DNA of 23,017 nt. Source: Limnochordia bacterium. GTDB lineage: Bacteria > Bacillota > Limnochordia > DUMW01. Location: the NCBI GenBank assembly GCA_023230925.1, contig JALNWK010000044.1, positions 1 through 23,017 of the forward strand, read 5' to 3'. The stretch's first letter is position 1, and every line of letters begins with the position of its first letter. Positions 1 through 8,505 of this stretch are shown here, in pieces. The position numbers and the translations under genes were made by a program. Below the pieces are notes generated by a model. The model ran no database searches, was not told where the DNA came from, and worked only from the letters and a program-made list of their open reading frames with translations.

Positions 1-331
1 CCAAACAATCTGGGTATACTGATAGTAGACATCGGGTCATCTCCTTGTGTTTTAACTCTATTGGGAGTATTTACCCGATGTCCTTTTTCTAATCATTTTG
101 ATCAACACTTACGGAGATGAACCATTTGGGTAATGGAATCGTGTCATGGACAATCAGCAACGTCTCTGCAGTGCATGCTTGTCATAGTAATCCTGTGGGA
201 GAAGCCCCGATAGGTAAGTTTAAGGCTAATGAATGAATAACCAAGGATGTGATTCTGCGACCAACTTGCCGTCGAATGTGATCAGAGTATCAATCTGCAT
301 TGCGCATGGACTTCACGAGGAGGAATTGAGG
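1..331. other. Intergenic leader before the TIM-barrel gene
   Basis: Apart from the hairpin at 28-88 I see no gene here. An in-frame ATG at 233 extends the following gene upstream, but it has only a weak AAGG before it and the added residues do not resemble the start of a TIM barrel. No convincing promoter hexamers were found. Confidence 0.4.
28..88 (+). terminator. Long-loop hairpin followed by a T-rich stretch, possible terminator
   Basis: A perfect 10-bp inverted repeat (GACATCGGGT at 28-37 and ACCCGATGTC at 73-82) is followed by CTTTTTCT. Inside the 35-nt loop a second small stem can form (CTCC at 41-44 with GGAG at 64-67). The T-run lies on the plus-strand side only, so it would end transcripts entering from the left edge. 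The long loop is unusual for an intrinsic terminator; an attenuator or a protein-binding palindrome is possible. Confidence 0.4.
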
Positions 332-1147
332 ATGGGAAATGCAAATACAGCGGATCCAAAATGTTGGGAACTCGGCATGTCATCATCAATGCTTCGGCCA
401 GTTAATGAAGAAACAATTGGTGATTGTGTTTCGGCAGGAGTCGCTCACCTAGAAGTCATTTTACCTAGGAAAGAGGACGATCCGTATGGTGAGGTAGAAC
501 ACGTCTTTAGCTGGGCAAGAAACCAAAACATGCACATTCAATCGGTGCATTTACCCTTCGGATGGCAATGGGATGTGGGTCAATCGGATAAGGATGCCCG
601 GAGTCGAGCGATTAGAGGCGTCGAAGATCTCATCGCAAAAAGTGCCTTATGGCACCCGGTTACCGTTATTATCCACCCGAGCTACGAGCCGATTCCCGAT
701 GAGGAAAGGAAGGAATGGCTCAAGCGATGTCAACAATCGCTCGCTCACTTGAGTCAATTTGCGTCTGGCTATGGGATTACCCTTGCTATCGAGTGTTTGC
801 CCCGGACATGTCTTGGTAATACCAGCGATGAAGTATTGTTCCTTCTGGAAGGAAGTCCGTCCCTTGCCGTTTGTTGTGACGTCAACCACTTACTGCAGGA
901 AACGCCTCAAACATTTATTCAGCGGGTAGGGAACCGCATTAAAGCTACCCATATTTCAGACTACGATGGTTTGGATGAAAAGCACTGGCCGCCCGGTCAA
1001 GGTGTGATCGATTGGATCGAGGTTGTGCGTGCCTTGGCAGAGAATGGATTTCAGGGTCCTTTAATGTTTGAAGTGGGCGCATCGGCTGGCTTCGGCGCCA
1101 TAGAGTTGACGGAGTGGTGGAAGAAGTTGCTAAGCTCGTTAGACTAA
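332..1147 (+). CDS. Sugar phosphate isomerase/epimerase-like TIM-barrel protein
   Basis: The protein of 271 residues belongs to the xylose-isomerase-like TIM-barrel family (AP endonuclease 2 fold). That family includes sugar and inositol isomerases, epimerases and dehydratases using a divalent metal. Candidate metal or active-site residues lie at the ends of predicted strands: H73, H115, E154 (IECLPR), D183 and H186 (CDVNH), H207 (THISDYDG) and E247 (FEVG). No signal peptide is present, so it should be cytoplasmic. I chose ATG 332 because GAGGAGG lies 8 nt upstream and the barrel begins shortly after it; an ATG at 233 would add 33 unconvincing residues. The gene is followed after about 125 nt by the exported DUF6528-like gene, which suggests but does not prove a shared glycan role. 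The substrate cannot be told from sequence alone. Confidence 0.8.
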   Translation: MGNANTADPKCWELGMSSSMLRPVNEETIGDCVSAGVAHLEVILPRKEDDPYGEVEHVFSWARNQNMHIQSVHLPFGWQWDVGQSDKDARSRAIRGVEDLIAKSALWHPVTVIIHPSYEPIPDEERKEWLKRCQQSLAHLSQFASGYGITLAIECLPRTCLGNTSDEVLFLLEGSPSLAVCCDVNHLLQETPQTFIQRVGNRIKATHISDYDGLDEKHWPPGQGVIDWIEVVRALAENGFQGPLMFEVGASAGFGAIELTEWWKKLLSSLD

Positions 1148-1272
1148 AGCCGGGGGACCTTGCAGTGCCAATGGGATCGTGATTGTAGAGACAAACCGCA
1201 GGGATTGGTTACGTTTGTGATTTCGAGTATGAATAGTCAATGGGATATTGTATATTCAAAGAGGTGGAACGG

Positions 1273-3516
1273 ATGCGATTAAGACGGATTGAGCATTCAC
1301 CCAATATTTGGCGGGACAAATTCTGGTCGATAGCGATTATGGGAATTGGGTTAATGTTTGCGTCCTGGTTGCTTACTCATAATCCTAATACGGTTGCGTG
1401 GGCGCAGGTGGGAAATGCGGTTAACCTAGGTTACGAAGTGGGTTTTATTCAAGCCAACGAGAGTTTTACCGCTGAAAGCGTTTGGGTTGGGGAGGATGAC
1501 GCAGGAACAAAGGACTCGCTTTGGTTAGCAGTAGGTACCTCTGAGGATGATTCGAGCAAAGACTCTAGTCCGTATGTGACCCTTAGTTGGGTAAAGAAGG
1601 ACGGGGGATTCTTTCCGACAAAGTGCCTGCGGCTCGCCATAGGGCAAGAGAAATCTGCAAACGATCTGGAGTCGAAGGATAAGCAGGTTACGCTCTATTC
1701 GACGAGTATGCTTGATGATGCCAACTATACAGCGCTCTTGAGCATTGATCAAACAGTGGGCCTTTTACATATTGCCATATACAAGAATCTCTCTGAGTCC
1801 CTACTTTCAACGGAATCCGTCATGTATCTTACATCGGCTTGTCCAGTAGCTGTTCATGTATCGTCATTACCTCGAAGGGAAAATCATCGAAATCTTTGGT
1901 TATTCTCCGGTTCTGCCCAAATTCAAAGTCGGACAAGACCCGGTTTCAGACCGATAGCAAGCCGCGTCGAGGTTGGCGAAGCTAACGATTATGGTACTGT
2001 GCTTCCTTTGAAAAACGTGGATTACGGAGAACCCATTGCGGTACGTATTCGGGCCAATCAACCCATGCTCGGCGAGTACCGCGTGTTCGTGGAATCCTTG
2101 AGTCCCTTGGCTAAGGATACTTCCGGTGAGGGACCGGTACTTACGGTTTCCCCTATCGAAGAAGATAATATTGCTATGATTCCGGCCGAATGCATTCCAA
2201 TTGGACCGGCGAAGGTTACCGTTAAGTATGTGCAAGACGATGAAGTAAGGCTATCACAGTCTTTTTCGCTGACGGCCGGGAAGGCTGAAGTCGATTTACG
2301 ATTTACGGACATCGACAGCAAAGGTGGGGAAGTAGAGGGACTTTTGTGTGGTCATGCGGCGTCCTTTTTGCCCGGTGTCTCTATTGTAGTTACGGCGGAA
2401 TTCACCCGTCTTGATTGGAACTTTGAAACCCGAGAGTACGAGGAGGTTTCAGGGTTTCAAACGGCGTCAGTTATAGATACGACCTTTGACAGATTACTTG
2501 CAGAAAACGGGATACCATTTACTCTCACGGTACCTCAAAATACGGGTACGTGGCGGATCAATTGTAAGGTAGAAGCAAGTCCCCAGATTCAGCTTTCCCT
2601 TTTCGGAATGGAAGAAACGTTCTGCCTAAGCTCGGAACCGACAGACTTTCTCGTGGCGGTAGCCGATCAGGCTTCTAAGAGAATCCTCGTGGTCGATCCG
2701 GGTGTTGAGGATTGGGACATGTTGGAAGCAGTAAAGTGGTCATGGTACCCAAATGAACGTAATGGTTTTTCTGGCTTCACCCAGGCATGGGGTAATCCGT
2801 CCGGGATGAAACTACGCAGGTGTGAGTCTTGGGGCGGGGAGTGGATGGTTGTCGTTGATTCGAAAGGGCTTGCAGCGATTGTACCATATCCGAGAGGGGA
2901 TTTTCGAAAATGGGCTCAGATTATCAGTGGCAACCTACATTCGGTGGAATTGCTCCCGAACGGCAATATTGCGGTCGCAGCAAGTACCGGAGGCTTTGTG
3001 CGGGTCTATACATCTTCACAAGGCCCGGATTCGGCGGTATATACTGAGTATTCTTTGCCTGGTGCGCACGGAGTATTATGGGATCCCAAGCACAATCTTC
3101 TTTGGGCTCTTGGGGACGATCGTTTGATCGCGCTGGAGGTGGGGGGTACGCTCGATGCTCCCATGCTGAAGAAAGCCTTGGAGAGCCCCCTCCCGACTTT
3201 CGGAGGACACGATCTCGCACCGGTTTACGGAAATACGGATCGGCTATGGGTCACGACAGTTTCTAGTGTCTATCAATATGAAAAATCGACGGATACCTGG
3301 TTGACACCATTTCTGGACGATGATATGTGCGAACTTCGTAATGTGAAAGGCGTGGGTAACTCTCCTTCGGGCCGTATCGTTTTTTCCAAGCCAAAAGCAG
3401 GGACATTGTACAGTTGGACCACTGATACGATCGAATTGTATCTTCCCAAAGCGAGTCGGATCAGAACCGATGCCGCCTTTTATAAGGTTCGTGTGTGGAA
3501 TCCCGATTATCAGTAG
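1273..3516 (+). CDS. Exported beta-rich protein with C-terminal DUF6528-like propeller domain
   Basis: The protein of 747 residues has a basic N-terminus (MRLRR), a hydrophobic segment at about residues 17-35 and a likely cleavage site AWA|Q near 44. It is therefore expected outside the membrane. Residues of about 50-250 and 330-455 are beta-rich, with Ig-like character in the second block. From about residue 461 (VAVADQASKRIL, then VKWSWYP) to the end the sequence resembles the DUF6528 family, with repeats typical of a propeller (LLPNGNIAVAAS, GAHGVLWDPKHNLLWALGD). I chose ATG 1273 because GAGGTGG sits 5 nt upstream; the longer start at 1240 has no ribosome binding site. The enzymatic role is unknown. 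Glycan binding or hydrolysis is plausible by company only. Confidence 0.75.
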   Translation: MRLRRIEHSPNIWRDKFWSIAIMGIGLMFASWLLTHNPNTVAWAQVGNAVNLGYEVGFIQANESFTAESVWVGEDDAGTKDSLWLAVGTSEDDSSKDSSPYVTLSWVKKDGGFFPTKCLRLAIGQEKSANDLESKDKQVTLYSTSMLDDANYTALLSIDQTVGLLHIAIYKNLSESLLSTESVMYLTSACPVAVHVSSLPRRENHRNLWLFSGSAQIQSRTRPGFRPIASRVEVGEANDYGTVLPLKNVDYGEPIAVRIRANQPMLGEYRVFVESLSPLAKDTSGEGPVLTVSPIEEDNIAMIPAECIPIGPAKVTVKYVQDDEVRLSQSFSLTAGKAEVDLRFTDIDSKGGEVEGLLCGHAASFLPGVSIVVTAEFTRLDWNFETREYEEVSGFQTASVIDTTFDRLLAENGIPFTLTVPQNTGTWRINCKVEASPQIQLSLFGMEETFCLSSEPTDFLVAVADQASKRILVVDPGVEDWDMLEAVKWSWYPNERNGFSGFTQAWGNPSGMKLRRCESWGGEWMVVVDSKGLAAIVPYPRGDFRKWAQIISGNLHSVELLPNGNIAVAASTGGFVRVYTSSQGPDSAVYTEYSLPGAHGVLWDPKHNLLWALGDDRLIALEVGGTLDAPMLKKALESPLPTFGGHDLAPVYGNTDRLWVTTVSSVYQYEKSTDTWLTPFLDDDMCELRNVKGVGNSPSGRIVFSKPKAGTLYSWTTDTIELYLPKASRIRTDAAFYKVRVWNPDYQ

Positions 3517-3718
3517 TTAATGAATGTTTTCAAGGTTTTCTATCTACAAGGGCGGCAAAAAAGTCAATAAGCTAGGGTGACGACTGGTTTTCTTTGGTCG
3601 TGAGTACCCCGTCAGGTCACATAATGTTAGGTACCACATAAAACTCGTACCAAAATTGTTACCCAAAACGTCGATGCAGCGTCATCCATGTTGTACGCAT
3701 TCATGATCTAGATGCTAC

Positions 3719-3747
3719 TTGCTTGCCTCTGTTAAAGTTGCTATGCT
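3719..3747 (+). promoter_or_regulatory. Candidate sigma-A-type promoter
   Basis: TTGCTT (3719-3724) and TATGCT (3742-3747) are separated by 17 bp, about 40-60 nt upstream of the possible starts of the GIY-YIG gene. The match to consensus is moderate (3/6 and 4/6). The rest of the gap from 3517 holds no gene that I can see. Confidence 0.3.
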
Positions 3748-3787
3748 GTGTTTAGTGGACTAGCTGTGGCTTTTGTTAGAATGGACT

Positions 3788-4075
3788 ATGGAAGGGAACC
3801 TATCAGAGATGGAAGACGTGCGCCATTATGTATATATTGTGCAGTGCTGCGATGGTACGTTGTATACAGGCTATACCACGGATATAGAGCGCCGCATTGA
3901 TGAACACAATAAGGGTACGGGAGCGCGCTACACCAGAAGCAGAACACCCGTGAGGCTAGTCTATGTAGAGGAGTCGTCCTCCAAGGGTGCTGCCCTCGCC
4001 CGGGAGTACGCGATCAAAAAACTCTCCCGCCTGGAGAAGGTGAAGCTAGTCAAGAGGGGTGGGTGCACGGGTTAG
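3788..4075 (+). CDS. GIY-YIG nuclease superfamily protein (UPF0213/YhbQ type)
   Basis: This is a stand-alone GIY-YIG domain protein of about 90-95 residues. The family fold shows as YVYIVQC and YTGYT (the GIY and YIG positions), then the conserved ERR arginine, an EH, the GARYTR segment, and a late glutamate in ALAREYAIKKLSR that fits the metal-binding residue. Single-domain members of this family are common in bacteria and their exact DNA substrate is poorly known. The start is uncertain: TTG 3773, ATG 3788 and ATG 3809 are in frame, and none has an ideal Shine-Dalgarno. The ATG at 3809 gives MEDVRHYVYIV, closest to usual family N-termini. It is cytoplasmic, and the next gene follows after 84 nt in the same direction. 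Confidence 0.88.
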   Translation: MEGNLSEMEDVRHYVYIVQCCDGTLYTGYTTDIERRIDEHNKGTGARYTRSRTPVRLVYVEESSSKGAALAREYAIKKLSRLEKVKLVKRGGCTG

Positions 4076-4159
4076 TAACTCATCTGTATGAATACCTACG
4101 GGGTATCCTCTTTCAACAGGCTCCTCTGGCCAGAACCATCTGTGTAAGGAGAATACATC

Positions 4160-4570
4160 GTGCTTAAAGTTGCCTTTATCTGTGTCCACAATTCATGTCG
4201 CTCCCAAATGGCCGAAGCCCTTGGCCGGAAATTTGCCGGTGATGTGTTTGAATCCTTCTCCGCAGGGATAAAAGTGAAGGAAGAGATAAATCAAGACGCA
4301 GTACGGGTAATACAGCAGCTTCATGGAATAGATATGAACGCCACTCAGTATCCGAAACTGCTATCAGAACTCCCTGATATTGATCTTGTCATCACCATGG
4401 GATGCATTGTTGGGTGTCCGCATATACCCCATCGGTATCAAGAGGATTGGGGCATTGAGGATCCCACTGGCAAGGGGGACGATGTCTTCATCACCACGGC
4501 ATACCTTATTGAGTCGAAGGTCAAGCAACTACGACAACGCATACTTAAGAACCAATTGAATCTTACCTAA
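4160..4570 (+). CDS. Arsenate reductase / low-molecular-weight phosphatase-like protein
   Basis: The protein of 136 residues has the LMW tyrosine phosphatase P-loop C8-VHNSC-R14-S (CX5R), followed by QMAEA. The late acid loop is present as EDPTGK (D101). Cys82 and Cys86 (MGCIVGCP) resemble the redox cysteine pair of thioredoxin-coupled arsenate reductases, though their spacing differs from Bacillus ArsC. This fits the ArsC-like group common in Bacillota, which either reduces arsenate or acts as a phosphatase. Arsenate reduction is not certain, because no arsR, arsB or acr3 gene lies beside it. The start is GTG 4160, with AAGGAG 8 nt upstream. It runs with the GIY-YIG gene and converges on the minus-strand ligase gene. 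I see no clear terminator in the 57-nt gap. Confidence 0.85.
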   Translation: MLKVAFICVHNSCRSQMAEALGRKFAGDVFESFSAGIKVKEEINQDAVRVIQQLHGIDMNATQYPKLLSELPDIDLVITMGCIVGCPHIPHRYQEDWGIEDPTGKGDDVFITTAYLIESKVKQLRQRILKNQLNLT

Positions 4571-4627
4571 GGTTGGACGCTCTCTTTCAAGGTTTGCATC
4601 TGCATTTTAGTAGGGGGAATGTTCCTT

Positions 4628-5824
4628 CTATGTCTGCGGTTGTTTGTTACTAGAGGGAGTTTCCTGTAGGTGCAAGGATGTCCCCCAGTAGACATAGTAC
4701 AGGCTGATCCCTAGAAGCCACCACATTCCTCCTATGCCGACAACGTCAAACAACGAGTCGACCATGTTATGGACCATTCCGGCGATAAGGGCACAGAAGA
4801 GGGCTCCATTGAGGTGATTTGGTTGCAAATAAAGTCGGAAGCCAGCTAGTAGTAAAGCCCCTACCAGCACTAAGTAACCAACCAACCCAATTAAACCGCT
4901 TTCCGTAGCAACTTGGAGGAAAATATTATGTGCTTGGGAAAAGGCGTAATTTGGGTAGGCTGAGTCTTCTATTTGGTAGTCCAAATATCGTTCTTGAAAC
5001 ATGCCATCGCCAATCCCAATAATGGGGTTGTCCTTAACCATGTTGATGCTCGTTAAGTAGATCTCAAACCTACCCCGCTCCGGGGTAGTAAAGGTTCGGA
5101 TTAAGCGGTTCCGCAGCGGCAAGGAAAATGTAAAGACCAATGTTGATATAAGAAGAAGCGCGCAGGCGACAATGGCGGTTTTGCGATTACGCACTCCATA
5201 GAGGATAAGGCCCACCAAGAAACCAAGCCAGGCGCCCCGGGACATACTCAGAAATAGTGCAACACCAGCACCGATGATGCCACCTAGATAAAGAAGACGT
5301 CGCCACCCCTGACTGTGTTGGAAGGCACCGATTAGAATTAACAAGGTCATTGCCGTTACAAGGCCAATCCCGTTGACAGCGGCCCAAATTCCCCGGGCCC
5401 TTAAGATATGTTTAGTAAAATGCAAATACAGGGAATGCCCACCGGTCACCATCGCCCCAAGGGCCAAAGACGGCAGTAAGGTTTGGGTGAGTAGACTGCC
5501 TTGCACGTAGGGAGCAAAGAACAAGGGGACAACGATCATCAGGCTGGTGGCTAGCCACATGCCCATAGACATAGTTGATCCCGATAGGATACTAGCTACA
5601 AGTAAAGCAAGCAAATATGCCATCCCTGATATGATCATCGGTCGGCGTAGCAAAGCAAGATAGGTTCTGTTTATCTGGTAGACATCCTTGAAATGTACCA
5701 GGCCCAGTAGCAAAAGCACTGCAAGGGGTACTGTGACACTCCCTAAGGCAAAACCAAAAAAAACAAAGGCTAACCCCAGGCGGATACCGAAGGGGATCGC
5801 CCTATTAGAAGGTGTAGACACCAT
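4628..5824 (-). CDS. O-antigen ligase family (Wzy/WaaL-like) membrane protein
   Basis: The protein of 398 residues is strongly hydrophobic with roughly ten to twelve predicted membrane segments. It carries marks of the O-antigen ligase/polymerase family: SRGAW (195-199) just after a helix, a large loop at about 240-300 with a PIIGIGDGMF segment, then SQAHN-IFLQVATESGLIG (about 296-313) with the usual histidine. A further HNMVD follows at 352-356. In Gram-positive bacteria such proteins polymerise or transfer lipid-linked glycans for capsule, exopolysaccharide or S-layer glycans. The ATG at 5824 has AAGGAG a few bases upstream on the minus strand. It stands alone on its strand here; the family 2 glycosyltransferase at 8506-9417 points the same way but is separated by an opposing gene. 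Confidence 0.85.
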   Translation of the reverse strand: MVSTPSNRAIPFGIRLGLAFVFFGFALGSVTVPLAVLLLLGLVHFKDVYQINRTYLALLRRPMIISGMAYLLALLVASILSGSTMSMGMWLATSLMIVVPLFFAPYVQGSLLTQTLLPSLALGAMVTGGHSLYLHFTKHILRARGIWAAVNGIGLVTAMTLLILIGAFQHSQGWRRLLYLGGIIGAGVALFLSMSRGAWLGFLVGLILYGVRNRKTAIVACALLLISTLVFTFSLPLRNRLIRTFTTPERGRFEIYLTSINMVKDNPIIGIGDGMFQERYLDYQIEDSAYPNYAFSQAHNIFLQVATESGLIGLVGYLVLVGALLLAGFRLYLQPNHLNGALFCALIAGMVHNMVDSLFDVVGIGGMWWLLGISLYYVYWGTSLHLQETPSSNKQPQT

Positions 5825-6017
5825 TACATTCTCCTTATTATCAAGTCCGGGAGGTTCCTAGACTAATTCAGTCCAGTACTTATTCGACTTTGTAGGTTAA
5901 TAGTCCTGTTTCCACGTGGGTGAAACACAGGTCATTAGAAAGCAGGTATGGGAGCATAATCAACGAATCATGTACATGACAGTCCAAAGTTACAGCAAAG
6001 TGAATAGGAGTGGAACA

Positions 6018-8318
6018 ATGCATTGGGAACACAATATGTCTGCAATTGCTGGTGATGCTGCTCCCCAGATTGCGATACATAAGGGACAAGTGTGGTTGAT
6101 GTGGAGTGAGTCCAAAAATTCGCAAGGTATTTCCCTTGGGATGCAGGGCGAGTACACTCACGATCAGGCCAAGATTGTTGTTGCTAAGCTCACGAGCAAT
6201 CTTGTGGAAGTAGAGTCCTGTTATGTTGTTAATCCAGCAGAGTACGTAGAACTTCAAAGCCTTAACGTTACGGAAGGCGGATCTCTTGCTTTCTGGACCG
6301 AAAGGCGTAATGGCATTACAGAGCTTATGGTTGGGCAACGGAAGGATAAGGTGTCCGCCATGTCCATAGAGGGGAGTGTGCTCTCGGCTAAGACCGTGGC
6401 ATTACCCGATGGTACGGTGGTGCTGGGTGTGATCACCCTTAAGGACAAGAAGACAACTTTAGCCTTATACAAAACTTGCTGTACGGACGAATGGGTATTA
6501 GAGGACCTGGGTCTTCGGATTAATGATATATGGTCTGTATCTATGGCACCGGAAGAGAGCAACGGCGTGTGGATAGCATGGGATGCCTTTGTGGACCAAC
6601 GATTTTGTGCTTTTGGGGGATACTTGGATCTGGGACAAGGTGGGTTTGAGAAGTATCAGCTGCCAGGAACAGGCTATGCCACTTCCCCTGCAGTAACTGC
6701 GACTGGTAAAGGTACAGCTTGGATCAGCTATCGGGAAGAGAAGGTCTGGGGTCAGCATGTCTATGGTTTTAACCGTAGTGGGCAGGTCTGGTTGGTGGGA
6801 ATGGATAAGGATGGGGTACTATCAACGGAAGTAGTGCCCATACCACCGGTACCTGAGGATCCCGATGAGCAGTACCAGGCTTTTGGTCCTGTTCCTGTTG
6901 AGTTTGATGGTTGTCTTCGCTTGTTCTACCGTTGGTTTAGGGGTCAGATCAGAGCAAGGACATTGGTCAATGACTGGGGCTGGCAATTGTATGAAATGGT
7001 TAGGGACGCCGCAGGAGACTGGCGCGAACCTGTAGAGGTCAGCCTTGACGTTGGTTACAATGAGCCAATCCAGGTGGTGAAGACTGCTGAACGAGAACTC
7101 TACTGTATTTACCATAGTTGCAGTTTTGATTCCCAGCGGGGCACTATTCATTCCCGCCGGATTAACATCGCCCGCAGTCAGGGTTATCGACGTAGACCAA
7201 TTGTGAAGCAGACTTTATCTTGTCTAGGGTTTACCGTTGAGGACCGGCCTAGGTTGAAAACACGACCTACGGTAGCAGTGGATTCCACAAACCTAAAATG
7301 CTTCTGGGGTGATATCCATCGTCATTCTTTGGTTTCTAAGTGTATACCGGAACATGACGGCACCTATATGGATCATTTGCGTTACGCAATGCAAGTGAGA
7401 GGCTTCGACTTTTACAGCGTTACGGACCATGATGATCAGATTACCGAAGAGGAATGGCGAGAACTCCTTAATCTGCTAGATACAGCATATGATCCTGGCT
7501 CCTTTGCCACGCTCTATGGGTTTGAAGGACCCCTATCCACCGTAAAAGGCCACATCAACTTCTATTTCCTAGAACGGGAAGCTGCAGAGTTTGGGATCCG
7601 GAGATTGCGTTGGATGAAGTCATTGCCGGAGATTCATGAAGCTTGTCGGAAGTTGAACTTGGTCGATCGGATTTTTAGTGTTCGGCACTTTCATGGAGAT
7701 GGGCTTCCCTTCGCAGACATTATTGAAGGAGATGGTGCTTTCCATCCGGATTTTGATTGGGTAATGGAAGCGGTGCAAGGTCGCGGTTATGCACCCCGGG
7801 CTATCAATACACTGCTGCAACAAGGGTTTCGATTTGGAATGGTAGGCAGTACAGACCATAATCGTCCTCCAGGCCATCCAAATGGCGGCATCGGGATTTA
7901 CGAGCAGGCGATCACCGGACTGTGGGCTGAGGATATGACCAGGCAGGATGTATTTTCGGCTCTTAAGCAACGGCGGTGTTTTAGTTCCAACGGACCATTC
8001 CTGGCCACTTGGATCAGGGTCAATGGCACCTTCATGGGTGGAGTAGCAGCCGGCGGAAGATGCAACACCATTGAGGTGCAGGTGCATCCCACCACTCGGA
8101 TCACTTCAGTGCGGTTGATCCGGGACGGTAAAGTGGTCGATACTCGGAAGAAGCTGACCTCCGAACCTACGACGTATACCTTCACCGATGAGCCCAAGGA
8201 TACCATGAATCACTGGTACTACGCTGAGGTGATTCAAAAACCAGAGCCGGGCTTGGATTACGAAGGAATCGCTTGGACTTCACCAGTATGGGTTACATCC
8301 ACGGCCAAAACAAAGTGA
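6018..8318 (+). CDS. PHP/DUF3604-like metal-dependent protein with propeller-like N-terminus
   Basis: The protein of 766 residues has two parts. Residues of about 1-400 show repeated beta units of the type P-x-G-x-VW-x-W (APQIAIHKGQVWLMW, SNGVWIAWDAF, GKGTAWISY), resembling a BNR/sialidase-type propeller. Residues of about 425-760 form a PHP-type domain as in DUF3604: GDIHRHS (D432, H434, H436), DFYSVTDHDD (D470, H471, D472), a histidine in RHFHGDG, and VGSTDHN (D613, H614). Most of these residues would bind metal ions. A beta domain with RRCFSSNGPF closes it. No signal peptide is visible. ATG 6018 is chosen because AGGAG lies 7 nt upstream; the GTG at 5916 adds 34 residues without a ribosome site. 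The reaction is unknown; phosphoesterase or hydrolase activity is typical of the fold. Confidence 0.75.
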   Translation: MHWEHNMSAIAGDAAPQIAIHKGQVWLMWSESKNSQGISLGMQGEYTHDQAKIVVAKLTSNLVEVESCYVVNPAEYVELQSLNVTEGGSLAFWTERRNGITELMVGQRKDKVSAMSIEGSVLSAKTVALPDGTVVLGVITLKDKKTTLALYKTCCTDEWVLEDLGLRINDIWSVSMAPEESNGVWIAWDAFVDQRFCAFGGYLDLGQGGFEKYQLPGTGYATSPAVTATGKGTAWISYREEKVWGQHVYGFNRSGQVWLVGMDKDGVLSTEVVPIPPVPEDPDEQYQAFGPVPVEFDGCLRLFYRWFRGQIRARTLVNDWGWQLYEMVRDAAGDWREPVEVSLDVGYNEPIQVVKTAERELYCIYHSCSFDSQRGTIHSRRINIARSQGYRRRPIVKQTLSCLGFTVEDRPRLKTRPTVAVDSTNLKCFWGDIHRHSLVSKCIPEHDGTYMDHLRYAMQVRGFDFYSVTDHDDQITEEEWRELLNLLDTAYDPGSFATLYGFEGPLSTVKGHINFYFLEREAAEFGIRRLRWMKSLPEIHEACRKLNLVDRIFSVRHFHGDGLPFADIIEGDGAFHPDFDWVMEAVQGRGYAPRAINTLLQQGFRFGMVGSTDHNRPPGHPNGGIGIYEQAITGLWAEDMTRQDVFSALKQRRCFSSNGPFLATWIRVNGTFMGGVAAGGRCNTIEVQVHPTTRITSVRLIRDGKVVDTRKKLTSEPTTYTFTDEPKDTMNHWYYAEVIQKPEPGLDYEGIAWTSPVWVTSTAKTK

Positions 8319-8505
8319 CCGGTTGCTCTCAAGGATGGAGGACAGCCAATGACCACAGATGCGACTGATTTGTCCTGCTTGGGCTTTTGAGGGAACCGAT
8401 GACAGGAGCGACAACACGGTGCCTTTGTTTCATGGGATGCAGGTAATATAGACTATGCCTGGGAGCCCCACAGTGGACAAATAACCGTGTGGGAGAGTCT
8501 AAGGA
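8319..8505. other. Gap with a short coding-like relic
   Basis: No intact gene is present. A plus-strand frame open from about 8403 to 8516 reads as an aromatic-rich stretch (SWDAGNIDYAWEPHSG) without a credible start, and it overlaps the end of the opposing glycosyltransferase gene. It could be a remnant of a beta-sandwich domain or chance. CCCACA (8467-8472) and TGTGGG (8488-8493) can pair but no T-run follows on either strand. Confidence 0.2.

Noticed and set aside
1472..1486. CcpA cre-like sequence CTGAAAGCGTTTGGG
   Set aside because: Three mismatches to the cre consensus, and it lies inside a coding region.
5916..6017. GTG start adding 34 residues to the PHP protein
   Set aside because: There is no Shine-Dalgarno; AGGAG stands at the right distance from ATG 6018.
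8460..8500. Terminator between the PHP and glycosyltransferase genes
   Set aside because: The 6-bp CCCACA/TGTGGG stem has a 15-nt loop and no T-run on either side.
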